Of a stretch of DNA of 44,729 nucleotides, positions 17,723-26,404 are shown one piece after another. How positions within the stretch are numbered: the first letter of the stretch is position 1; the number at the start of each line of letters is the position of its first letter. The notes under the pieces were generated by a model. That model saw nothing but the letters and a program-made list of their open reading frames with translations, ran no database searches and was not told the origin of the DNA. The stretch covers positions 1-44,729 of the forward strand of contig CACAIK010000010.1 of the NCBI GenBank assembly GCA_902532525.1. Direction: 5' to 3'. The DNA comes from an uncultured Pelagibacteraceae bacterium. Lineage in GTDB: Bacteria; Pseudomonadota; Alphaproteobacteria; Pelagibacterales; Pelagibacteraceae. A program made the position numbers and the translations under genes.

Positions 17723-18826
17723 ATGGATGATGTTGTAATAGTAGGTGGTGGTATAATTGGAGCTGCAACTGCATACTTTATGTCCAAAGAAGGCAGAAAA
17801 GTAAAAGTCATTGAAAGGGATCCAACTTATAAAACTGCATCATTCCCATTATCACTTGGTGGATTTAGACGACAGTTTTTTCAAAAAGAAAATATTCTTT
17901 TAGGAAAATTTGCAAGGGAATTTATATTTCAAATACCAGAATTATTGAAAACTGAAAAAAATCCAAATCCAACAGCTAGCATGGTGCCCAATGGATATCT
18001 TCTAATGTTTGGACCAGATCATGCAGAAGAGCAATACAGAGCTTTAGAAAATCATAAAGAATGTGAAGCGGGTACAAAAAATATTAAAGGTTCTGAATTG
18101 AAAAACTATTTTCCTTACATTAATGAGGAAGGAATTGAAACTGCAACATTTACTGATAACAAGAGCGAGGGATGGATTGATCCATTTTTATTTCATAGCG
18201 CTTTAAAGCACAAAGCAATTGATCTTGGGACAGAATTTATTAAGGGAGAGGTTAAGAGCCTATCTGAAATTAATGCAAAGACAATTATTTCCGCAGCTGG
18301 GTGTTGGACTAAGGAACTACTTGAAGATATTCCTGTAGTACCACAAAAACATACAGTCTTTAGAGTTAAATGTCCTAAACATATTCCAGAGATGCCATTA
18401 TCCGGAGATCTAACAACAGGAGTATATTGGCGACCAGAAGGAAAAGAATATTTAGCAGGTTCTCCAATTTCAGTTTTTGATGCAGAAGATCTCGAACCTG
18501 CATGGAATGATTTTGAAGAATTAGTTTGGCCTGCTCTTGCAAAAAGAATACCAGCATTTGAAGAACTCAAATTAACAGGTGGATGGGCTGGATATTATGA
18601 TTGTAACAAATTAGATAATAATGCTGTAGTTGGAAAACATCCAAAATATGAAAATGTTTATATGGCCTCAGGATTTACTGGCAGAGGTTTAATGCAAGCA
18701 CCAGGAATTGGTAGAGCTCTAACTGAATTAATAACTACAGGCAGTTATCAAACTATAGATATTAGTGTTTTCGCAGTCGAAAGAGTATTAAATAGCTCTG
18801 CAAGACCCGAGCCCTACGTCTTATAA
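17723..18826 (+). CDS. DAO-superfamily FAD-dependent oxidoreductase (FOXRED1/sarcosine-oxidase-like)
   Basis: A 367 aa D-amino-acid-oxidase-fold flavoenzyme. It has the N-terminal motif VVIVGGGIIGAATAYF, an SLGGFRRQFF segment near residue 44, and the C-terminal FAD motif ASGFTGRGLMQAPGIGRA, which resembles FOXRED1-like proteins. Such enzymes oxidise secondary or methylated amines or amino acids such as sarcosine, dimethylglycine or proline; the substrate cannot be named from sequence. Given the glycine and one-carbon genes around it, an N-methylated glycine derivative is plausible. Its TAA forms half of the palindrome TTATAA shared with the stop of a small convergent ORF. Confidence 0.88.
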   Translation: MDDVVIVGGGIIGAATAYFMSKEGRKVKVIERDPTYKTASFPLSLGGFRRQFFQKENILLGKFAREFIFQIPELLKTEKNPNPTASMVPNGYLLMFGPDHAEEQYRALENHKECEAGTKNIKGSELKNYFPYINEEGIETATFTDNKSEGWIDPFLFHSALKHKAIDLGTEFIKGEVKSLSEINAKTIISAAGCWTKELLEDIPVVPQKHTVFRVKCPKHIPEMPLSGDLTTGVYWRPEGKEYLAGSPISVFDAEDLEPAWNDFEELVWPALAKRIPAFEELKLTGGWAGYYDCNKLDNNAVVGKHPKYENVYMASGFTGRGLMQAPGIGRALTELITTGSYQTIDISVFAVERVLNSSARPEPYVL

Positions 18827-18991
18827 TTTTTTTACGTAAACTCCCATCATCCCATTAAAAAAAGATACAGCAATTATAAGAATTTGACCTTTTAGTGAGT
18901 AAAAATCAAATGATGGATAAAAACTGATAGCTATACTCAAAAAAATATAGGTTAATAAAAAGGGTCTATAAAATTTCTTTAAAAATTTCAT
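18821..18991 (-). CDS. Small membrane protein, 56 aa, hypothetical
   Basis: A short minus-strand ORF with ATG at 18989-18991 encodes 56 aa: a basic start (MKFLKKFYRP), a hydrophobic segment (residues about 11-25), a short loop, a second hydrophobic segment (about 36-50), and a basic tail ending VKKL. This two-helix layout with positive ends looks like a genuine small membrane protein. It fills the otherwise empty space between the flavoenzyme and the MDR gene and lies just downstream of the MDR start region on the opposite side. Its stop overlaps the flavoenzyme stop. No clear Shine-Dalgarno is seen, and I do not recognise the family. Confidence 0.5.
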   Translation of the reverse strand: MKFLKKFYRPFLLTYIFLSIAISFYPSFDFYSLKGQILIIAVSFFNGMMGVYVKKL

Positions 18992-19002
18992 AAAAATTCT
19001 AA

Positions 19003-20010
19003 TTAAATTTTTACAAGCATTTTTCCTATGTTTTTACCTTCTAATAAATCAATGAATGATTTTGGCGTATTTTCTATACCCTCGTAAACAGTTTCTTTAA
19101 ATTTAATTTTATCCTCTAATAGCCATTTAGCCATATCAGTTTCAAACTGTTCTCGATCATTTTCATGATCAAAAATTATAAAACCTTTAATAGTTAGTCT
19201 TTTTACAAGAACATGAGCCATATTTTTTAAACCAGAGCCAGGATTAGTTGCATTCATTTGGGATATCCTTCCACAAATTACAATTCTTCCAAAGTTCTTC
19301 ATTTGAAAAATAGCTGACTCTAAGAAATCGCCACCTACATTATCAAAATATAAATCAAATCCTTCAGGACAAACTTCTTTAAGATGCAAAACAACATTTT
19401 CAATTTTTTTATAGTTAAACGCATGATCAATTTTTAAATCATTTTTCAGCCATTGAACTTTTTCATCTGATCCTGTACTTGCAATTACTTTACAACCCAT
19501 ATTTTTTGCAATTTGACAAACAGTAGATCCAACACTACCTCCGGCTGAAGAAACAAGGATTGTTTGACCTGGTTTTAATTCACCATGTTTAAAAAGTCCT
19601 ATATAAGCTGTATGACCTGTCATTCCAAGTGGACCCAGATATGTTTGTATCGGAATATTCATTGGCTCAATTTTTTTTAGATCATTGGAATTACAAACAA
19701 AGTAATCTCTCATTCCAAAATTACTAAAAACAATATCTCCTTCTTTAAAATTTTTGTCTTTAGACTCTTTAACTATACCTAAAGCATAACCTTCCATCTC
19801 TTCACCAATATTAAAAGGCGGTTTATAGTTTTTTCTTTCAGTCATCCTTGCCCTCATATAAGGATCAACTGAAATCCATAAATTTAAAACCAATATATTG
19901 TTCTTAGTATCTAAAGATATCTCCTTAGTTTTTATTTCAAAGTCAGTTTCTTTTGGTAAACCTGTCGGGATATAGTTTTTTAAAGCTACAAATTTGCTTG
20001 TTACAGGCAT
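19003..20010 (-). CDS. NADP-dependent medium-chain oxidoreductase (PTGR/CurA-like)
   Basis: A 335 aa zinc-independent member of the MDR superfamily, of the leukotriene B4 12-hydroxydehydrogenase type that reduces the double bond of alpha,beta-unsaturated carbonyls using NADPH. Visible motifs: SVDPYMRARM near residue 47, GPLGMTGHTAY near residue 126, and the nucleotide-binding AGGSVGSTVCQIAK near residue 155. Likely role is detoxifying reactive enals or enones, fitting the nearby oxidative-stress genes. It starts three bases before msrA ends (on the same strand, msrA upstream does not apply: msrA lies at higher coordinates and is read first), so they are probably one transcript. Confidence 0.9.
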   Translation of the reverse strand: MPVTSKFVALKNYIPTGLPKETDFEIKTKEISLDTKNNILVLNLWISVDPYMRARMTERKNYKPPFNIGEEMEGYALGIVKESKDKNFKEGDIVFSNFGMRDYFVCNSNDLKKIEPMNIPIQTYLGPLGMTGHTAYIGLFKHGELKPGQTILVSSAGGSVGSTVCQIAKNMGCKVIASTGSDEKVQWLKNDLKIDHAFNYKKIENVVLHLKEVCPEGFDLYFDNVGGDFLESAIFQMKNFGRIVICGRISQMNATNPGSGLKNMAHVLVKRLTIKGFIIFDHENDREQFETDMAKWLLEDKIKFKETVYEGIENTPKSFIDLLEGKNIGKMLVKI

Positions 20011-20013
20011 TAA

Positions 20014-20586
20014 TTATGATCCCCAAATAATATCAAGTATTCTCTCTCTTTTGCATGCTTTCTTATATTTTAAATAATTTTCTAAATATACTTGATAGTA
20101 ATCTTGATGTTTGTCCTCTGCTTTGTAAAAAATCTCAAATTCTTTAACATATGTGACTACCTTCTTTTTAAATTTCTTTTCTAATCTTTTTATATCTTTA
20201 TCAATTAAATCTTTCTGATAATCGTTTTCATAAAATGCTACAGATCTGTAGCTGTATCCTTTATCGCAAAACTGGCCGTAGGCATCAAATGGATCAATAT
20301 TAAGCCAGAAGTTTTTTAAGAGTTCTTTATAGGTTATTTTCTCTTTGTCATAAATTATTTCAACAACCTCAAAATGACCAGTATCTCCATAAGTGACTTC
20401 CCTATATGTTGGATTTGCAGTGATCCCTCCTGAGTAACCAGATATAACTTCTTCTACACCTTCCAACATTTCAAAAGACTCTTCCATGCACCAGAAGCAA
20501 CCTCCTGCAAAATACGCTTTATCTTTTGAATGAGAGAATGATGTCGAGATAAGAAATAACAAAAAAAAGTAATAAAATAACCTCAT
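20014..20586 (-). CDS. msrA: Peptide-methionine (S)-S-oxide reductase, exported
   Basis: MsrA reduces methionine-S-sulfoxide in proteins. The catalytic motif GGCFWCMEESF lies at about residues 28-38, followed by SGYSGG and the typical HFEVVEI region; Cys near KACKRERI at the C terminus may act as resolving cysteine. I choose the ATG at 20584-20586; an upstream in-frame TTG at 20590-20592 adds two residues and is less likely. The N terminus is a hydrophobic Sec signal (MRLFYYFFLLFLIS), so the enzyme should act in the periplasm. An exported MsrB is encoded at 30756-31214. Confidence 0.92.
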   Translation of the reverse strand: MRLFYYFFLLFLISTSFSHSKDKAYFAGGCFWCMEESFEMLEGVEEVISGYSGGITANPTYREVTYGDTGHFEVVEIIYDKEKITYKELLKNFWLNIDPFDAYGQFCDKGYSYRSVAFYENDYQKDLIDKDIKRLEKKFKKKVVTYVKEFEIFYKAEDKHQDYYQVYLENYLKYKKACKRERILDIIWGS

Positions 20587-20627
20587 ATACAAAATATATA
20601 ATAATGAGAGTTTAAATCTATGGTATT

Positions 20628-20660
20628 AAAGGTAGCTACTTATTTAAGTAGCATACCTTT
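20628..20660 (-). terminator. Stem-loop downstream of formate dehydrogenase
   Basis: Bases 20628-20641 pair with 20646-20660 as a 14-bp stem with one bulged A and loop ATTT (GCTACTT/AAGTAGC inside AAAGGTA/TACCTTT). It lies 13 bases beyond the fdh stop on the minus strand. The downstream side begins CTTT but has no long U-run beyond the stem, so termination strength is uncertain; it may instead protect the fdh mRNA 3' end. Confidence 0.6.
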
Positions 20661-20672
20661 AATAAATCTATT

Positions 20673-21872
20673 TTATTTTTTTTGATATTTAGCAGCTTCT
20701 TCTGATCCACTAGTTGCAGACCCTTTACTGTAAGAATGCGCACCCATTCCTGCTAATTGGCCATCTTTTACAATCAAATATTGATTTCTAATTTCTTTTC
20801 CTTCAAAGAAACATTCTAATATTTCTCTAACACCATCTGCATATCTTGCTTGAGCAGATAAAGATGTACCAGAAGTGTGTGGTGTCATTCCATGATTTGG
20901 CATTGTTCTCCACACATGATCATTTGGAGCGGGCTGAGGAAACCATACATCACCTGCGTAACCACTTAGTTGTCCACTTTTTAGGGCTTTAGCTATTGCA
21001 TCTCGATTACAAATTTTACCTCTTGCAGTGTTAACTATGTATGCTCCTTTTTTCATTTTACTTATCATTTCATCATCAAACAAATTTTCAGTTTCAGGAT
21101 GAAGGGGGCAATTAATTGTAACAACATCGCAAACTTTTACCATAGACTCCACTGATTCATGAAAAGTTAAGTTTAGTTCTTTTTCAACACTGTCAGGTAA
21201 TTTATGTCTGTCAAAATAGTGCAAATGAACATCAAATGGTTTCATTTTTCTAAGTGCATCTAATCCGATTCTTCCAGCAGCAACGGTTCCTATATGCATT
21301 CCTTCAACGTCATAACTTCTCTGAACAGCATCTGCAATATTCCATCCGCCTTCATTAACTATTCTGTGTTGATTGTGATAATCTCTAACCATTGAAACAA
21401 TCATCATTACTATGTGTTCAGCAACTGATCTAGAATTACAGAAAGTTACTTCAACAACATCAATTTTATTATCCATTGCTGCTTGCAAATCAACATGATC
21501 AGAACCTATTCCTGCTGTAATTGCCATCTTAAGGTTTTTAGCTTTAGCGATTCTCTCTTTAGTTAAATAATAAGGGAAAAATGGTTGTGAGATAACAATA
21601 TCAGCATCAACAATATGTTTATCCGCTTCGCATCCATCTCCATCTTTACTGTTAGTAACAACCAACTCGTGTCCATTACTCTCTAAAAACTTTCTCAAAC
21701 CAAGTTCACCTGAAACACAACCAAGTAATTGGCCTGGTGTAAAATCTCTTCCTTTAGGCGATGGTAATGTCATTCCATCTGGATATTTCTCTAATTTTGG
21801 TAAATCCGACAGAGGATAAGATTTAGGCATTCCTCCTTTTGGATCATCATACAATACACAAAGTACTTTCAT
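20673..21872 (-). CDS. fdh: NAD-dependent formate dehydrogenase (D-2-hydroxyacid dehydrogenase fold)
   Basis: Metal-free formate dehydrogenase that oxidises formate to CO2 with reduction of NAD. At 399 aa it is collinear with Pseudomonas sp. 101 FDH: Asn146 (FCNSRS), the nucleotide loop GTVAAGRIG at 195-203, Asp221 (YFDRH, which favours NAD over NADP), Arg284 (NTARGK), Gln313 (FPQPAP) and His332 (TPHTSG) fall at the same numbers. The C-terminal segment GAHSYSKGSATSGSEEAAK is also typical. A strong AGGAG site precedes ATG 21870-21872. Formate released from folate one-carbon units, fed by the glycine cleavage system, is a likely source of substrate. Confidence 0.96.
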   Translation of the reverse strand: MKVLCVLYDDPKGGMPKSYPLSDLPKLEKYPDGMTLPSPKGRDFTPGQLLGCVSGELGLRKFLESNGHELVVTNSKDGDGCEADKHIVDADIVISQPFFPYYLTKERIAKAKNLKMAITAGIGSDHVDLQAAMDNKIDVVEVTFCNSRSVAEHIVMMIVSMVRDYHNQHRIVNEGGWNIADAVQRSYDVEGMHIGTVAAGRIGLDALRKMKPFDVHLHYFDRHKLPDSVEKELNLTFHESVESMVKVCDVVTINCPLHPETENLFDDEMISKMKKGAYIVNTARGKICNRDAIAKALKSGQLSGYAGDVWFPQPAPNDHVWRTMPNHGMTPHTSGTSLSAQARYADGVREILECFFEGKEIRNQYLIVKDGQLAGMGAHSYSKGSATSGSEEAAKYQKK

Positions 21873-21885
21873 TTCTACTCCTATT

Positions 21886-21954
21886 ACTAGCTTCTTTAAG
21901 CTGAATTATTAATTATTATTTGAAAAGACTAGCACAAGTTAAATAGGACTAGCA
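21886..21954 (-). promoter_or_regulatory. fdh upstream region with repeated GCTAGT boxes
   Basis: TGCTAGTC (minus-strand reading) occurs at 21927-21934 and 21947-21954, 20 bases apart, about two helical turns. A third GCTAGT is at 21886-21891 next to a short inverted repeat AGCTT-CTTT-AAGCT (21889-21902) that lies just before the ribosome-binding site. The spacing is operator-like. No known regulator can be assigned. Confidence 0.4.
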
Positions 21955-21966
21955 AACAAATTGTGT

Positions 21967-22431
21967 TTATTTTGGGTAATTCCTTTTAGCAATAAATTTG
22001 TTCAAGATTATGCCAAAAACTATCACAATAATTGATCCACTTATAACTGGGGAAATTAAATATTCAAATGAAACTGACCCCATGATCACAATTATAGGAT
22101 TTCCTCCTGCAGGAGGGTGGGTTACATTAAGAATAATCATTAATCCGACACCTATTCCAACAGCAACAGGTATAATAATATATATCGGAAGTGGAACGAA
22201 ATTCACAAATATCACACCAACAAGTGAAGTTAAAAAATGACCAAAAAATATATTTTTAGGTTTTGCAAAAGGACTTTCTGGATACCCATAAAGTAAAACC
22301 ATTGTAGAACCAAAGGAAGCAATCAAAAATAATCCATAAGGTGTTTTATAAGTAAGCAATGACAAAACTCCAATTGTCAAAGTAGAAAATATTGCAGCGA
22401 TAGCAGGTTTTTTAATATCTAAATTATTCAT
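21967..22431 (-). CDS. HPP-family integral membrane protein
   Basis: A small membrane protein with four to five predicted helices and the family-defining HPP motif in NVTHPPAGGNP. HPP proteins are poorly understood; one cyanobacterial/plastid member has been linked to nitrite transport. I choose ATG 22429-22431 (154 aa, start MNNLDIKKP), which overlaps the upstream gene's end by eight bases; a TTG start at 22455 would give a 32-base overlap. It follows the NifU-like gene in an operon. Confidence 0.85.
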   Translation of the reverse strand: MNNLDIKKPAIAAIFSTLTIGVLSLLTYKTPYGLFLIASFGSTMVLLYGYPESPFAKPKNIFFGHFLTSLVGVIFVNFVPLPIYIIIPVAVGIGVGLMIILNVTHPPAGGNPIIVIMGSVSFEYLISPVISGSIIVIVFGIILNKFIAKRNYPK

Positions 22432-22825
22432 CAATGCTGAGTTTCTTAATTGCAATTAATGGCATTAATACACAGTTTTTTCTAGATATATTTTTTTTAT
22501 TAAACAATTTATTAAATTTATTTAGATTTTTTGGCAAAGGTTTAATTTCATTTTCAAAATAATCGATAAGATTTTTTAATAAATAATTAATTTTATTTTT
22601 ACTTTTTTTGATAAGTTTATGAGAAATTAAGCTTGCAGAAGCTTGACAGTAAACACAGGATTTTGTCTGATACCCGATATCTTGTATTATATTTTTCTTA
22701 ATATTAACTCTCATTTCAATTATATCGCCACAAGTTTTATTTTTATATTTCGATCTATGAGTGTAATCTTTCAATATTTTATTATTAGTCGTGTCGGATG
22801 CAATTTTTATTATATCTAAATCCAT
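22424..22825 (-). CDS. NifU/IscU-like iron-sulfur cluster scaffold protein
   Basis: A 133 aa protein of the IscU/SufU/NifU N-domain family. Likely cluster or zinc ligands are Cys32 with Asp34 (TCGD), Cys57 (KSCVYCQAS; Cys60 is an additional cysteine) and Cys118 (NCVLMPL). The layout matches the short alphaproteobacterial scaffold-like proteins that occur away from the main suf operon. Role: holding or transferring Fe-S clusters in the cytoplasm, inferred. It is translationally coupled with the HPP membrane protein. It diverges from an EamA gene across 47 bases. Confidence 0.82.
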   Translation of the reverse strand: MDLDIIKIASDTTNNKILKDYTHRSKYKNKTCGDIIEMRVNIKKNIIQDIGYQTKSCVYCQASASLISHKLIKKSKNKINYLLKNLIDYFENEIKPLPKNLNKFNKLFNKKNISRKNCVLMPLIAIKKLSIDE

Positions 22826-22872
22826 ATTTATTTAATAATATCATTAAAAATTTATAAAAAATAAATTAATTT

Positions 22873-23778
22873 ATGCCTGATTTAAAAAATCCTAAAATAG
22901 CTATTCCAATTGTTTTATTTGCAGGCATACTTTGGTCATTTGGACCATATGTTGTAAGACATATAGATCAACCCGAAACTGTCCCTTGGCAATACTTGTT
23001 TGCGAGAGGCATTGTTATTTTTTTATTGCTGAATGTTTACTTATTTCTGGAAGAAGGAATTTCATTTTATAAAAATTATTTAAAAATTGGGATATCTGGA
23101 ATTGTAGGTGGTATTGGCTTAGGAACAGCAATGATAACTTTTATTTGGTCAATTACGAACACGACAGCAGCAGTAACTCTATTATGTTTAGCTGCAATGC
23201 CTTTTATAACTGCACTACTTGGTTTTCTTTTTTTGAAAGAAAAAATATCAATTACAGTTTGGATATCAATTTTAGTTGCAGCATTTGGTATAATTGTAAT
23301 GGCCTACGATAATACCGGAGAAAATTCTTTAATGGGTCTAATATTTGGATTAGTATCAGCACTAGGTTTTTCAATTTTTTCAGTAAGTCTGAGATGGAGA
23401 AAACAAACTCCCAAGTTTACAACTGTTGCTATAGCAGGATTATTTTGTTTTTTATTTTCAACAGTTATGCTTTTAAATAACGATGCAAATTTCTTATCTT
23501 CAAATAAAAATGAAGCATTATTTGCCACTCATGGAACACTTGTGTGCATGGGCTTAATTCTTTATTCAATTGGGTCTAAACATATTCCTGCAGCTGATTT
23601 AACTCTATTGTCTTTGACTGAAGTAATAGGAGGAATATTTTGGGTTTGGCTGCCATGGCTTGGAATAAATGAAATTCCTTCAACTAACACAATTATTGGT
23701 GGCTTCTTTATTTTTTTAGCTATATTTTATTATAGTATGATAATGCAATCTAATAGAAGATTTATTGGATTAAATTAA
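22873..23778 (+). CDS. EamA/DMT-superfamily permease
   Basis: A 301 aa transporter with ten predicted transmembrane helices in two EamA repeats. The first repeat ends with FLFLKEKISITVWISILVAAFGIIVM and the second includes GSKHIPAADLTLLSLTEVIGGIFWVWL. The amidinotransferase gene starts six bases downstream, so it may import its substrate or export its product. Substrate is unknown. Confidence 0.9.
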   Translation: MPDLKNPKIAIPIVLFAGILWSFGPYVVRHIDQPETVPWQYLFARGIVIFLLLNVYLFLEEGISFYKNYLKIGISGIVGGIGLGTAMITFIWSITNTTAAVTLLCLAAMPFITALLGFLFLKEKISITVWISILVAAFGIIVMAYDNTGENSLMGLIFGLVSALGFSIFSVSLRWRKQTPKFTTVAIAGLFCFLFSTVMLLNNDANFLSSNKNEALFATHGTLVCMGLILYSIGSKHIPAADLTLLSLTEVIGGIFWVWLPWLGINEIPSTNTIIGGFFIFLAIFYYSMIMQSNRRFIGLN

Positions 23779-23784
23779 TTTTAC

Positions 23785-24900
23785 ATGGCTCAAAACAATA
23801 AGATTGTTAATAGTTGGAATGAATGGGATCCATTAAAACATGTAATTGTTGGAAGAGCAGATGGTACTTGTATTCCAGCACCTGAACCTGCTCTAGATGC
23901 TAAAGTTCCAGAAGACTCTGATATGCGAGGAACTTATGGTCCAAGAACTAAGGACACTATCGATAAAGCTAATGAACTATTAGATAATTTTTCAAATTTG
24001 CTTGAAAAAAGGGGTATAAAAGTTGATAGACCAACACCTTTAGATTTTAATCAACCAACATCAACTCCTGACTGGAAAGCCGAAACTATGTTTGGATGCA
24101 TGCCACCTAGAGATGTTTTGTTAACTGTGGGAAATGAAATATTAGAAGCTACAATGAGCTACAGGTGTAGATGGTTTGAGTACCTATGTTACAGACCATT
24201 ATTAAAAGACTATTATAATAAAGACCCAAATATGAGACATGAGTCAGCGCCAAAACCCAGATTAACAGATGCCGATTATAGAAAAGATTATTTATCAGAT
24301 AAGATTGGTGTAACCAAAAGACTTGAATGGACAGAAAATAAATACTTTGTCACAACCGAGGAAGAGCCATTATTTGATGCCGCAGATATCCTAAGATTTG
24401 GAAAGGATTTAGTTGTACAACATGGATTTACAACTAACTTAAAAGGAATTGATTGGATAAAAAGACATTTTAAGGATCATAGAGTTCATGCTGTAAATTT
24501 CCCAGGTGATCCTTATCCAATTCATATTGATGCAACCTTTACTCCAATTAAAGAGGGGTTAATTATTAATAATCCACAACGAAGACTTCCAAAAGAACAA
24601 AGAAAATTATTTGAAGATAATGGATGGGAAATTATTGATGCAGCACAACCTGCCCATAATACCCCGCCACCACTTTGTTACTCTTCAGTGTGGCTATCAA
24701 TGAATGTTTTAGTTCTTGATCCTAAAACTGTATGCGTTGAAAAAAGTGAAAAATATCAAGCTGAACAGTTAGATAAATTAGGTATGGAAGTTATCCCTGT
24801 AGAGTTGAGAGATGCATATGCTTTTGGTGGAGGCCTTCATTGTTGTACAGCTGATGTTTATAGAGAAGGTGATTTAAAAGATTATTTCCCAAAACAATAA
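23785..24900 (+). CDS. Glycine amidinotransferase-like enzyme
   Basis: A 371 aa member of the amidinotransferase family, which moves the amidino group of arginine to an amine such as glycine. Features: NEWDPLKHVIVGRADG at the N terminus, LFDAADILRFGKDLVVQHG near residue 195, HIDATFTPIKEGLI near 247, and the nucleophilic cysteine, probably Cys353, in GGGLHCCTAD near the C terminus. The fold and motif order match vertebrate AGAT. Acceptor specificity is unknown; glycine would give guanidinoacetate. It sits after an EamA permease and directly before a membrane protein gene with no spacing. Confidence 0.9.
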   Translation: MAQNNKIVNSWNEWDPLKHVIVGRADGTCIPAPEPALDAKVPEDSDMRGTYGPRTKDTIDKANELLDNFSNLLEKRGIKVDRPTPLDFNQPTSTPDWKAETMFGCMPPRDVLLTVGNEILEATMSYRCRWFEYLCYRPLLKDYYNKDPNMRHESAPKPRLTDADYRKDYLSDKIGVTKRLEWTENKYFVTTEEEPLFDAADILRFGKDLVVQHGFTTNLKGIDWIKRHFKDHRVHAVNFPGDPYPIHIDATFTPIKEGLIINNPQRRLPKEQRKLFEDNGWEIIDAAQPAHNTPPPLCYSSVWLSMNVLVLDPKTVCVEKSEKYQAEQLDKLGMEVIPVELRDAYAFGGGLHCCTADVYREGDLKDYFPKQ

Positions 24901-26400
24901 ATGAGGTTGATAATTAATAGAACTTTAGTATTTATAATAATTTCATTATCAATTTTTTTTACAATCATATTAAACTTTCAAAATCATTGGAGTGGAAATT
25001 TAGAGGATTTTACTCAAGTTTATAATAGCTTAATTCTTAATTCAGGTTTTAAAGCCGAATTTCACGATCATCCAGGACACTCTTTAATTTATTTAATTTC
25101 AATATGGTTAAATTTTCTAGATCTATTTAATATTATAAAGCTCTCAAGTTTTACAGAAATTTATAATAGTGAAAATATAAATGAAATCTTGAATGATGTA
25201 GTTTTTTTTTCAAAACTAATAAATTTATTATTTTTGTTGTCATTTTTGTTAATATTCTACAAATTTTTGAAAATATTTTCAAAGGATACAACTTTGAAAC
25301 TTCTTTTAATACTATTGTTCCTAAATTCTGACGCATTACTTTTATCAATTGATATGTTAAAAGCTGAGTTTCTATCAGCAATAAGTATATTTACATCCTT
25401 CTATTTTATTGCTGAATTCATAAATAAAAAACCTAAGAGAAAATATATTTTATATTCCGGCTTTTTTTTGTGCCTTTCTATTTTTGCTAAATTTCAAGCA
25501 ATATTTGTTGTATTTTTTTTACCATTAATCTTTTTATATCAAAAAAAAGATGCCTTTGAATTAAGGCCCTTATTTTTTGAAAAAAAATATATTTTACAAT
25601 TTAATCTAATAATGATGTTGGTTGTGTTATTTTTAATATATTTCAAATATGTTAAAGGAATTAATTTATTTTTTTTGCCAACAATTGTAATTTACTTTTT
25701 TTTCCTAATTTTTTTTATTGAAAAATATTTTTTTAAAAACAATATAAAATTAGTATTTTCTAATTATTTCATGTTAGGCTTCTATTTATGCATATTGTTT
25801 TTAATAGCTTTCAAACCATTTCATACAAATAATTTAAATGTAATAATAAATGGATTTGGACAGGCAAGTATGTTTATTCAAGGAAAAAATCCATATTCCT
25901 CAGATTTAAGTATTTTTTCAGATATTATTTTTTTATCATTAACAAGTTTTTTTTATATAATTAATTTATTTTTTTTTAAATTTACTCTTTTATCAATTTC
26001 ATTAATTACAATTTTAATTTTTATCCCAATAAATTATTTTTATAAAGATAAGAAAAACTTATTATTTTGCCTAATTACAATTTTCATAATTGTTACAATA
26101 TGTTTATTTTTTTCAGTTAGGCCTAGAATGCATTATACAATTTATATCGCACCAATAATTTTCTCTGCACTTTTTGTGATATTAGATAGAAAATTAAAAA
26201 AAAATTTAGCTTATTTTTTAATTTTTTTTGCCCTCATTATAAATTTACCTAATGTGTATAAAAAAATTAACAATAGTCTTTATCAAACTTCATATCAAAC
26301 AGCTTGTATTAAAGAAATCGATGACCCCGGTGCATACATGTACTGGTGGCATAAAAAAATTGATAAAAAATTTTTAATTAAAGCTTGTCAATTACCTTAG
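24901..26400 (+). CDS. Polytopic membrane protein, possible GT-C-fold glycosyltransferase
   Basis: A 499 aa, phenylalanine/isoleucine/lysine-rich protein with about eleven hydrophobic segments. The first periplasmic loop holds acidic residues (NLEDFTQVYNSL) and HDHPGHSLIY, an arrangement like the loop of GT-C (ArnT/PMT-type) glycosyltransferases, but I see no decisive signature. It starts directly after the amidinotransferase stop. It is more AT-rich than its left neighbours, with long T-runs. It ends four bases from the convergent radical SAM gene. Function not recognised; an envelope polysaccharide or lipid glycosylation role is only a guess. Confidence 0.7.
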   Translation: MRLIINRTLVFIIISLSIFFTIILNFQNHWSGNLEDFTQVYNSLILNSGFKAEFHDHPGHSLIYLISIWLNFLDLFNIIKLSSFTEIYNSENINEILNDVVFFSKLINLLFLLSFLLIFYKFLKIFSKDTTLKLLLILLFLNSDALLLSIDMLKAEFLSAISIFTSFYFIAEFINKKPKRKYILYSGFFLCLSIFAKFQAIFVVFFLPLIFLYQKKDAFELRPLFFEKKYILQFNLIMMLVVLFLIYFKYVKGINLFFLPTIVIYFFFLIFFIEKYFFKNNIKLVFSNYFMLGFYLCILFLIAFKPFHTNNLNVIINGFGQASMFIQGKNPYSSDLSIFSDIIFLSLTSFFYIINLFFFKFTLLSISLITILIFIPINYFYKDKKNLLFCLITIFIIVTICLFFSVRPRMHYTIYIAPIIFSALFVILDRKLKKNLAYFLIFFALIINLPNVYKKINNSLYQTSYQTACIKEIDDPGAYMYWWHKKIDKKFLIKACQLP

Positions 26401-26404
26401 CTTT

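Noticed and set aside
18193-18570. 125-codon minus-strand ORF inside the DAO flavoenzyme gene
   Set aside because: Serine-rich antisense frame of a well-supported enzyme gene, with no matching motif.
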